Source: Isoetes taiwanensis
Taxonomy: Eukaryota > Streptophyta > Lycopodiopsida > Isoetales > Isoetaceae
Assembly (NCBI GenBank): GCA_021234155.1
Contig: JAJEKV010000011.1
Span: 17,626,677 to 17,690,676 of the forward strand
Direction: 5' to 3'
Length of the DNA: 64,000 nt
Shown: positions 55,963 through 64,000 of the stretch, in pieces
Layout: every line of letters starts with the position of its first letter
Numbering within the stretch: position 1 is the stretch's first letter
The notes under the pieces: generated by a model
What the model was told of the DNA's origin: nothing
The model's database searches: none
Seen by the model: only the letters and a program-made list of their open reading frames with translations
Translations under genes and position numbers: made by a program

Positions 55963-56269
55963 ATCTATAAAGGCAGGATGATACACCACTTGAGCTTTCC
56001 CGTTAAGGACAGCAACAGCTGCTTCTTTGATTCCTGGAAGCCGTTTGACAGCCTTTTCAATGGAAGCAGCACAAGCAGCGCATTCCATGGCCTTTACTAT
56101 AAAGGTTATGCACTTTGACTTGTGATGCATTGACATCCTTCTTACGCAGAGATGATGGGTGCTTCGGCATATATGGATATCTAGAAGAGGAAATAAGTAG
56201 AAGTCTTGGATCATCTTCCTTCTGTATATGTTCCTCCAGAATTGCAACATCAATTATCCTACTGGCCAT

Positions 56270-57090
56270 TTTGGCAAGGGCTAGGGCAGCAACAACAAGA
56301 AATTGGTTAGCTAATCCACTACAAACTAAATTGGGATCTTATGGACAACAAAGAGATTACCAATAAGGGGACAGGTTATAAGCCCAACTTTTAAAGATCT
56401 GAGAACGTGGGCCTAGATCAACCGCTTATGGTGGCTTATGCCAAAAATTTCTACTCGACAGACTGCAACAATCCGAGCTTAAAATAACTTCTGTTACCTC
56501 AAAGAACTGTCAAGCCCAAGAAACAGCTACGGTCAAATGGAAAACAGCGAAAAATGTGCAGTTCATTGCTCTGCATCAGATAAACCTAGAAATATAGCCG
56601 AAGCAGACTTAATTGTTATTCAGACGAAAAATTTACATCTCCGTAATCTGAGAAGAAAAATCTGAACCATCTTATCAAAAGCCATGCATGTCTAAAGTGG
56701 ACGGAATACATCAGAAGCCAAGAACTTTTCTTTCCAGGGCACAAGATTCCTGAAAGATGCAATAAAAAGCATGTTGGATGCCCTACCTGAGATGATAATC
56801 GAGGGTATTTAGAAATTCAAAATTCTGTCTTCCTGTGTGTGTTCAAACAAGTCAAGCGCGGAAGATTGATTTGTTGATCTTTCCGACATAATCGACGGCT
56901 AGCCAGAAACCTAATGTCCGGCTTTTCATAAATCGAAAAATGGTCCAAATTTTTGGTTAAAAACGTACTTCCTTTCTTCCTTCAGTCCTTTGCGGAAAAT
57001 ACATCATTTTACAACATGGAAACTGGGACGCTGATTCCGCCTCCGGAGTGGAAAGCGGCATGATGATTCCGCTCAGCAGGTAAATTTGAA
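56270..57090. other. Upstream of HMA relic, no gene seen
   Basis: No recognisable frame. TACAACATGGAAACTGGGA near 57010 resembles the right arm of the fold-back that follows, suggesting an extra partial arm. Confidence 0.45.
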
Positions 57091-57235
57091 GCTGCGACCC
57101 AGTTACCATGTTGTGGCGGCCTGGAACTGGGTCGCGGATTCCAGGACCCGCTCCCGGCTCCCGCCGGTCGCGGGACTCCCTGGAATCCGCTTCCCAGATT
57201 CCATGCCGCCATACAACATGGAAGTTGGTCGCTAG
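57091..57235. repeat. Fold-back repeat 1 with GC-rich core
   Basis: An imperfect palindrome: the left arm GCGACCCAGTTACCATGTTG pairs with ACAACATGGAAGTTGGTCGC on the right, continuing inward through GGCGGC.TGGAA and GGATTCCAGG. The centre is GACCCGCTCCCGGCT followed by GGTCGCGGGAC. Overlapping frames are artefacts of symmetry. Confidence 0.85.
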
Positions 57236-57926
57236 TTTTCTATTCCTGAAGATTAAGCCTGTGATGCCACGTGGCATCCTCTCCACTGCGGAATGGAAGT
57301 TGAGTTGAACATTCCGACAATAGCAATTTCTACCAGTTTTACAGGCCATTCCCTTTGCCCTACTCTATTCTACTTCATCTTGAGACACAAGAGACTTCCC
57401 TTGGATCTTAGCTCTTCGGAGCCTTGCTTTTTGTGAAGCAACAGCAATCAAGAGGGTAGAATAGTCGACCACTTGTTTTTCTAGATCAAAACAGAAACTA
57501 GGCACATTTTTTCCTCGGATCAAAGCGGAAACGAGCTTTGTCGCTGCAATATTTAGGGCTCGAGAATGGGTCAAGCAAGGGCATTCTATTTTTGCTTCTG
57601 CACACAAAACCTCCCGCAAAAACCCATGTTTCGACAGTAAAGAAGCCCTCTGTTTTTGCTGCGAAGAATATCATAGACATGCTCTGTTTTTGCTTTCAAT
57701 CGCCAGAGTAAATCACCAGAAGCTCCCTATTTTTGCTTTAAAAATGAGTAGAGAGTCTGCCTTCCATCTCTTTTTCTTCCTGATAACAGACAACAAATCG
57801 CCTTTCGGAGCAAAGAAACAAAACATTGTACAATGGCAGAAGAGGCAAGGGAAGACCGTGAAGCAGGGCAGCGCCATAGCCGAAAACAGAGCTCCTCCAA
57901 AAGCTCCCAACTTCCATGTTGTTGTT
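57236..57926. other. Between fold-backs, no gene seen
   Basis: Frames on both strands are open for up to about 120 codons but have no recognisable motifs. T-rich phrases like TATTTTTGCTT recur (57590, 57690, 57730). Confidence 0.4.
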
Positions 57927-58039
57927 GGGGAATGCCATACAGTCCCCCTTTTTCAGTTTGGAAGGGACCCGCTCCCGGCTGCCGGCAGTCGCGGGACCCC
58001 CCTTCCAAACCGGAAAAGGGGTCCCTTAAGGCATTCTCC
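57927..58039. repeat. Fold-back repeat 2, same core as repeat 1
   Basis: The left arm GGGGAATGCCATACAGTCCC pairs with GGACCCCTT..GGCATTCTCC on the right through AGTTTGGAAGG/CCTTCCAAAC. The centre GACCCGCTCCCGGCTGCCGG matches the core of fold-back 1, while the arms differ. AACTTCCATGTTGT just outside its left arm (57909-57922) is shared with fold-back 1. Confidence 0.85.
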
Positions 58040-58050
58040 AAAACGTCATA

Positions 58051-58281
58051 TATACGGAGGGTTTTCCAATTCCCATGATAATGTGTGCCCAATTAAAAAC
58101 CGTATTTTTATAACCTAAGATCTCTGAAGGTTTTTTTTTTGTACCGGTAGCGGGTCCCTTCCAAATCAGAAAAAGGGGGACCATATGGCATTATGGAGGG
58201 TTTTCCAATTCCCATGATAATGTGTGCCCAATCAAAAACCCTATATTTATAACCTAAGATCTCTGAAGGGTTTTTTTTTCT
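58051..58281. repeat. Tandem 142-bp units with an isolated fold-back arm
   Basis: GGAGGGTTTTCCAATTCCC starts two units about 142 bp apart (58055 and 58197), both continuing through GATAATGTGTGCCCAAT and ending in GATCTCTGAAGG plus a T-run. Between them (58148-58193) lies AGCGGGTCCCTTCCAAATCA and so on, the reverse complement of the left arm of fold-back 2. So arm and flank were duplicated together. Confidence 0.8.
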
Positions 58282-58569
58282 ATTTGTATTAAAATACGTA
58301 GAAAGATGACGGTGGCATTTAGGTTTTGGTAAGAAGCAGTATTTGTGTTTTTTCGAAGGTGGAGACGTGGATAGGAGGAGAGCGTGTGCAATCTGGCATA
58401 TGGCGATCTGGCAGCGCCATTCTAAAATGGGTATTTGGCAGGTGTCGGGGTCGCGATTTGGAACAGGTGGGGATCTGGCAATTTGGTTTTCTCTGTTACT
58501 TCTGCAGGGTCGGCATATAGGTGAGCGCCTTCCTATTCTGTCTTTGTTTTATTGGTTGTCTTTTTTATC

Positions 58570-61500
58570 ATGTCTATGAGGAGAGCAGCGAGAAAGGCCA
58601 AGGCTCCCGATGCCCATGTGCCTATCTCTGGTTTTGGTTCCATGCATGTGGGTTCAGGCTCTGCACAGACTGATAATTCCTCTGCCATGTTTAATGTTGC
58701 AATGAACTGGGAGGCAATTGATGTCTCTGTGACACTAGGACCATCAGGGCAAGATGTCCCGTTTAGTTTTTTTGATGCCCTTTCATCATTTTGTGATAGA
58801 AGATGTGTGGCTGGTGATGTCGCTCTAGAGAGGGGGTCTTCTATAGACCGTCTTTATGTCCAAGCTATGCTAAGAGCTCGCTATAAGACACAAAGGGCCT
58901 TGAATGAGGCTATTAAGAGGGATTTCAATTGGCCCTTCAAACCAGCCAGTTTGTTTTAGCGTGCAAAGTCCCGAAGAATAACAAGTTACACTGCTTTAAG
59001 GGCATGATGGGGTATTATATGAAGGACATATGTAAGGTGCACTATTCTTGTTATTTCCATAACATATTTGAATCGATGATTGAGAAGAGAAAGGATTTCT
59101 ATCTAAGGTGGGGTGCTGGGGACACAAAAGATTTGTGTGCAATTGGACAACGGGAACATGTTGAATAAGGCCGCTCACTTTGTATTTTACCATGGTAGTT
59201 GTAGACTCACTCCTAGCTTGACATTTACTGTTTGCGGGATGGTCAGACGTGGAAAGTACCCTTTGAACAGTAGCTGGATCATTCCTTCCAATAGTGTTCA
59301 TGTGAATAAGCACAGAGTACATGCTGCATGGAGGGTCCTCTTGAACCCCGTCCACTATCTATGGTGGTTGGAGAGGAAGGATAATTACAGAAGACTTCAC
59401 TAGCAGCTAAGTTGCTGAAAATACATCCTAGAAATATGAAACTAGCAGTGGAGAGAAGGAAAGGAATGTCACTAGGTGGAACAAATCTGTGGGCATTAGC
59501 AGGTCGAAATCCAAGAACAAATACTATAGATCAGGCTATGAAGGATATGGTTGCTCAGTTTTGGTTAGATAACTCAAAGGTTTCACCAAAAATTAGAGTT
59601 GTCATGAAGAAGAGGACGCAACCAATTCAATACATTGACATTACACAGGTACGACTGTAATTTAGCTGTAATTGCATCTTTTTTTGCAGAATAAAGATGT
59701 TTTTTATTTTGTAACACTGATATAAAGTTTGTAACAGATTTCTTTACTTTTTGAATGTAATGTAGATGCAGTCTGCACTAGTTTGCTCTACATGGAAATG
59801 TCAAATTATTTCATGGCAACACGTACATGTATATTTGTTTACATGTATATTCTGGATGTATTGTATATGTAGGCAGTAACTAAGAAGAAATTAGTGTGGA
59901 GATGTATTGATTGTCAAGAAATTATGTGACTTCATAGTAAATGAAATAAAATTCATGTCAGAATATACATGTATATGTGGGAGTTTAGGGTCTTGAATAT
60001 GTAAAAGATTTGTATGTAATAATGTAATGTAATGTAATGTAATGTAATGTAATGTAATGTAATGTAATGTAATGTAGTGAGGTGACTAATTTTATTTCAC
60101 TGTAATTTTACAGGCTGAATTATTCCAAAATTTTGTGGATCAGTATCCAGAGGTTCGGATTGGGCTTAGGCAATTTGAATACTTAAAACCTTCTTGCATT
60201 AGAAAGCTAAAGGAAAGAAACACATGTTGTTGCGTAAAACATGAGCAATCTGATCTGTACAAGCAGGCATTTAATTTGATGAGGTCAAGACTCCATGAAA
60301 ATTGTTCGTGCAATTGTGGTGTGTGCGCATCTGAAGCTCATGCTGGGATATGTCAAGCCAAGAACAAGACATTTGATAATGTTAGCACATTTTGGAGGGC
60401 TATGGTATGTGACAGAGCAGCAGGCGACGAGTGGCATAAGCTATAATGTATCAAATCAGATTGTGGAAATTGTGGGAAACAATTAATTGAGCTGTGTCCA
60501 AGAGAATACAATGAGCAGATTGATCAAATGCTTGATTGGCAAGTCTATGGTTACATTAATGAGGCCTCGAAGAAAGGAACTTCACGACGACTAAAGCTAA
60601 TTGACAAGAAAGGCAGCTCCAGTAATATGTTGGATAACATGTTTGATCATATGTCGAAGTTTGTATATCATAACTTTGTGGCACATTGGCAGAGCAAACA
60701 ATTCAAGGAATCCATGAAGAGTCTTCGCGATGATACCACTTAGTTTGGTCTGACGGGTGTGCAGCCCAATTCAAGTGGAGAAGAGCTTTCTATCATGTAA
60801 CTAGGTATCATCAACAGCATAAGATCAGAATGCACTGGAATTTCTTTGGCTCAGGACATGGGAAGGGCACACATGACGGAGAAGGAGCCATAGCCAAACT
60901 ATGGCTTGAGGCAGAACAAAGAAAAAAGGATGGGAAAGTGATAAAAAATGCAGAAACTGCATGTGAGGTTCTTGAAGAGAAAATTTCTGATGTGGAAAGG
61001 GTATTTTGGAAGGTGTCTGACATTGACCGTTCCCAAAGATTTGATGTGCTCCCAGTGAAAGGGGTGCAATCTCTTCATTGCGTATCATCCATAGATCCAA
61101 ATGATCCAACAAAGTTAATGTGTAGATCTCTTTCATGTTTTTGTAAGGCATGCATCAATTTTGATTGGCTGCTTGTGAGAATCTTGATCATTGTGGCGGT
61201 GGGAGTTGAAAAAAACTAGAGCCTACAAACAGGGGACAATGTTGAAGAAGATGGGTACGGAAGAGAGGACTTGTGGGCAAATGGCGTGGACAATGTGGAT
61301 GAGGCGGTGCGGGTTGGAGATTATTTTGCATCATTCACATCCCGGACAATTATGAAAGGGTCCCTTATTATCTCATCCAAAGGCACGAAGTGAAACATGC
61401 CCTCGAAGAAGACACCAAGGATGACTATGGAAATGAATTTTATTGTGGTAATGAAGTTATAGCTGGTAACTACTTTGAATTGATTCTCGGTTGCCATCAA

Positions 61501-61610
61501 AAGTCGAGGGCTTATTCAAGGAAAGAAAGTTCTTGTCCATCCCGAGTTGAGAATTGGGGTGAGATTTCCATTGAGCCAGATCAAACATAAGATTAAAGGT
61601 ATATCTTATG
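58570..61610 (+). pseudogene. Transposase-like gene with WSDG and SGHGKG motifs (broken)
   Basis: A multi-part coding region of an element-like family that I know mainly from proteins annotated as uncharacterised in diverse eukaryotes. The N-terminal frame (58570-58959) is basic at its start, RRAARKAKAPD. A middle exon (59412-59648) ends IQYIDITQ at a GT donor. After an intron (59649-60113) the frame resumes AELFQNFVDQYPEVRIGLRQ, then CIRKLKERNTCCCVKHEQSD and CNCGVCASEAH (Cys-rich). One stop (60444) follows HKL, then CIKSDCGNCGKQLIELC. After 60741 a frame change leads to WSDGCAAQFKWRRAFYHVTR and MHWNFFGSGHGKGTHDGEGA (60746-60890). These Asp-containing motifs look like part of a DDE-type core, an inference. 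The expected linker with another Asp before WSDG seems missing. C-terminal pieces near 61480 include FELILGCHQKSRAYSRKES. Probably inactive. Confidence 0.6.
60021..60076 (+). repeat. (AATGT)n microsatellite in transposase-like intron
   Basis: Eleven AATGT units lie inside the inferred intron 59649-60113, close to its 3' splice site. Confidence 0.95.
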
Positions 61611-61939
61611 CATATGAACCCGACTAACTATTGGCATGAAATGTTCTTTGGAAAATTTGCGGAGATTGTAGAATTTACACATAATACGTTAACCTGTTGT
61701 TGAAGTAACTTTTCTATGTACTAAGGCATGGACTTGCAAACTGAATGTAATCAGAATGTGATGTTCATGTAATCAGAAAATATTTTTATGTCCAAGCATA
61801 CTGTCCAAAAGTCATGGTCCTTATAAAATGGATCCATGAACCAGATTAAAGCACAAACATTAATATATTGTTTATATAGTTCCAAGACTGTTATACTTAG
61901 TGTAAGCTGTAAAAAACACTGTAAGCAGAAGGTCTCAAG
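61611..61939. other. No gene seen
   Basis: AT-rich sequence between the transposase-like gene and a low-confidence minus-strand open region. Confidence 0.4.
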
Positions 61940-62668
61940 ACTCAAGATTCATCCAGAAGATCCTGCAGTGTGAGATCAGCAATGGTCTTGTTCCCGAAAA
62001 TTGTGAGAAGAGTGTCCAGGACAGCTGTTTGGAAGTTGGTGAAGTCTAACAGAAGCAAGACATGTGCTACTCGCTTCTGTTGCCATTTATCATAGAGATT
62101 GGTAAAGTATGGTTTGAGGCTATTGAATCTCTAAACCTCAGCCCTTTTCAGCACTTTGTTGATTGCTTTTGCATGCACAACTTTCTGTTTAAGTTGAATG
62201 AGAATATTTTCTAGTTCTGCTTTAGATAATTGGGATTCCTCACCCTCCTTGTCCGCTGCTACTCCCATAGCTCGATCCATGCTTCCAACATTGTTAAGTC
62301 CCCTCTGTGCATCTGTGTAGAACATCATAAGCAATTGTTAGATTAGGAACAAAAGCATGTTTAAGAATAGGAGTATCTCTGAACTCGTGACTGCCTCTCC
62401 GTTTAATTTTGTTCAATTGGTTTCCCTGTTCGGCATTGATCTCCTCAAGAATCGGGTGCGCCAGGTGAGTTTGCATTTAAATTGAGGATATGGATTGTGA
62501 TCTAGTCGTTCGATCTCCTCCCGCCATCGGAATCAACCAGTCACCACAGGTAAAAAAGGAATTGTTATCCCTGTCTATTCCCTTCTCCCCTGTTTCTGAT
62601 ATGGCTCGTACCATGCCAATGATTTGTTCCTTAACCTGATTGGACATTCTGCCAAAATACATCAACAT
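61940..62668 (-). other. Low-confidence minus-strand open region
   Basis: Three short frames on the minus strand follow one another: 62668-62477 (MLMYFGRMSNQVKEQIIGM), 62476-62294 and 62334-62131, the last with a heptad-like coil ELENILIQLKQKVV. After a single TAG near 62131 the same frame stays open to about 61942 (FNSLKPYFTNLYDKWQQKRV, then TIFGNKTIADLTLQDLLDES). Compositionally it looks coding and may be a split or decayed gene or element ORF. I recognise no family. Confidence 0.35.
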
Positions 62669-62780
62669 CCTTTTCTCAAAATCTTTCCCACTGTCCCCTT
62701 TTTCTGACCCAATTGGCCAATGGTTGTTGCTGGCATATATCCCACAAGCCTAGCTCAAATGAAAGGGCTATACTCAATGA

Positions 62781-62954
62781 GGAATATTCCTTTCAATGTA
62801 ATAAGGAATATTCCTTGTAACTATTGGTGCACTTAAACAAACTAAAGAATATTCCTTTGAAGGTAATAAGGAATATTCCTGATAACTAGGCACTAAGGAA
62901 TATTCCTTTCAATGCAGTAAGGAATATTCATTTCAAGGTAATAAAGAATATTCC
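62781..62954. repeat. Array of seven GAATATTC palindromes, 24-bp period
   Basis: Seven copies of GAATATTC, most as GGAATATTCC, begin at about 62781, 62805, 62846, 62870, 62897, 62921 and 62945. Steps are 24, 41, 24, 27, 24 and 24 bp. Intervening bases are similar (TTTCAAxGTAATAA), so it is a tandem repeat of about 24 bp. GAA-NN-TTC is also the form of a heat-shock element pair; function is not shown. Confidence 0.85.
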
Positions 62955-62999
62955 TTGTTATCTCTATATTGATCTCATATACATTTTACCAAGGGTCAA

Positions 63000-63260
63000 T
63001 GAAAGTCAAACATTTGCTTAGGGGTGATTCACACTTCTTGACTTGAAAGTTGTTGACTTACACAATTTTTGCCTTAACATAATGCATAGAATAGCATAGG
63101 TCAAAATTGTTGACTTATGCTTTACGAAATGCTTGGGGGTGATTCAAACTTGTTGACTTGAAAATTGTTGACTCACGCTTTACCAAACACAATATGCATA
63201 GGTACACAATATGCCTTAACATAATCCATTCATTTGGCATTTGTTGATTTGGCAATTGTT
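63000..63260. repeat. TTGAC-rich duplicated segment
   Basis: GGGGTGATTCA(A/C)ACTT(G/C)TTGACTTGAAA(A/G)TTGTTGACT occurs at about 63023 and 63128, giving several TTGACT boxes within 160 bp, then degenerate TTGTTGATTTGG units to 63260. TTGAC(C/T) is the WRKY W-box core, but simple duplication is enough to explain the density. Confidence 0.6.
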
Positions 63261-63782
63261 GATTTGATAACATGTGGAACATTGAATGCATGTAGGATAT
63301 TTGAGCCCATTACTAAAAAAGAGGGTGGACGAGGATTACATTTTGAAAGATCATGACACTCTGGCATGTAACTGAAGATTACAAGCCAGAGAGCCATGGC
63401 TTTTCATCATCTAATCTCTATCCACACTCTTCAATGAAGCAGCAAAAAACTATTTATATATGCGCACGATTTTTGTGATATATGCATGTGGGATATTGCT
63501 AACTTTGTGTTAGGTTTGTGCTAACTGCATACCAAGGAATTGGTCTCATATATTGATCAACCTATACATTTTACATTTGCAAAAATATTGAGGTAGGTGG
63601 TTCGGCTCCCGAGGTGTGAAATCGTATGCATGCAAACATCCCTTTCCTCTTCTGCCTCATTCCCAAAATCGTATGCATGCAAACATCCCTTTTATTCCCA
63701 AAATTCTGCCCTGCAGCTTCATTCCTTCCATCTTCCTCTTCCTCGGGTCAGCTTTATTCCGTCCATTCCGTTCATTCCGTCA

Positions 63783-64000
63783 ATGGCCAGGTTCAAAACT
63801 ACAGTTCGTAGGAGTACTCCAGCTATTGTGCCTGCTCCTTCGCCGCCAGCTTGGTCAGAATCCGTGTCTTCATCAGGAGGGCATCTGGTTACAATAGTGG
63901 CCAAGTTCACTCCACCACAAGTTGAAAAACTTATCACTGAGGCACAAGCTGTTTGTTCAATCCGAGTTCTCGAATGGGTTGATCGAGGTTACCCTGATGA
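63783..64000 (+). CDS. Unknown protein, 5' part, runs off window
   Basis: A frame starting MARFKTTVRRSTPAIVPAPS stays open for 72 codons to the end, with QVEKLITEAQAVCSIRVLEW later. A basic start and a Pro/Ser-rich stretch precede a more structured part. I choose ATG 63783 because of this composition; an alternative frame from 63616 looks random. Upstream, CGTATGCATGCAAACATCCC is directly repeated (63623 and 63670). No family is recognised; an element ORF is possible. Confidence 0.4.
   Translation, partial: MARFKTTVRRSTPAIVPAPSPPAWSESVSSSGGHLVTIVAKFTPPQVEKLITEAQAVCSIRVLEWVDRGYPD

Larger units (their letters stand above)
54935..56269 (-). pseudogene. HMA5-like copper P1B-ATPase relic lacking the catalytic core
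   Basis: HMA5-type ATPases pump copper across membranes using N-terminal metal-binding domains (MBDs), eight TM helices and P/N/A domains. Exon 1 (56269-55963) starts MASRIIDVA and encodes MBD1 with AMECAACAASIEKAVKRLPG (CxxC kept, frame shift near 56115). A phase-0 intron (55962-55868) has GTAAGC and AG ends. Exon 2 holds MBD2, HIKGMTCTACSGLIESAV, and an MBD3-like domain broken by a 76-bp tandem duplication. TM1-2 follow with FFLWSTLFTVPVFLLSMVF, NMLTIGKVLRWILSTPV. Immediately after this, in another frame, comes GAAMAASSVSVVCSSLLLKS and YKRPKVLDLIEK with stop at 54937-54935, the family's extreme C-terminus. Everything between (CPC motif, DKTG, ATP-binding) is absent. No transport function is possible; expression of the MBD part cannot be excluded. 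Confidence 0.85.

Noticed and set aside
56957-58118. Open frames on both strands over the fold-back repeats
   Set aside because: Symmetric GC-rich palindromes keep several frames open; no protein motif.
62781-62954. CRISPR array
   Set aside because: Eukaryotic context; units 24 bp with near-identical spacers, so a tandem repeat.

Overview
The window looks like intergenic chromatin of a land plant with a large, retrotransposon-filled nuclear genome. Evidence: Ty1/copia elements primed from initiator-Met tRNA, several non-LTR (LINE) families, a CACTA transposon, a Ty3/gypsy integrase, a Helitron helicase remnant, introns, and plant-type host genes (an ACD6-like ankyrin membrane protein, a plant Kazal protein with a GPI tail, an HMA5-type copper ATPase relic). 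No plastid, mitochondrial or bacterial features were seen. A non-flowering plant such as a fern is a guess, not a demonstrated call.

Layout. 1-4624: LINE B interrupted by LINE A, then part of a copia LTR; this block is a direct duplicate of 31187-35855. 7569-9981 (-): ACD6-like gene. 11.9-21.3 kb: a long LINE B copy (ORF1, endonuclease, RT, C-terminus, pentanucleotide tail) split by Copia-1 (which itself holds a 1.5 kb insert) and by a short LINE A insert. 24.4 kb: an orphan eIF3j-like exon. 25.8-30.1 kb: reversed LINE B end, tRNA-like SINE material, and a gypsy integrase split by a small repeat-bounded element. 30.1-34.0 kb: second LINE B/LINE A composite. 35407-46523 (-): Copia-2 holding four nested layers (copia, LINE D end, LINE C, CACTA), with target-site duplications readable at each border. 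46.6-47.9 kb: more LINE B ends. 50-50.8 kb (-): Helitron helicase fragment. 52.3 kb: Kazal/GPI gene. 54.9-56.3 kb (-): HMA5-like relic whose N-terminus is joined directly to the family's C-terminus. 57-58.3 kb: related fold-back repeats. 58.6-61.6 kb: broken transposase-like gene with WSDG and SGHGKG motifs. 62.8 kb: array of seven GAATATTC palindromes. 63783 to the edge: start of an unknown open frame.

Only the ACD6-like gene and the Kazal gene look like near-intact host genes, and the ACD6-like one carries a frame break. The rest is layered transposon history whose order can be read from duplicated target sites. Several frame breaks in the elements, and most copy 1/copy 2 differences I checked, fall at CAG/CTG trinucleotides. 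This suggests either consensus error at methylated CHG sites or an unusual mutational process, so apparent pseudogenes here should be treated with that caution. I did not find a convincing new multi-gene system. The most unusual items are the LINE B family with TTCTA-type tails and a conserved 3' hairpin, the core-deleted HMA relic, the fold-back family, and the SGHGKG transposase-like gene.
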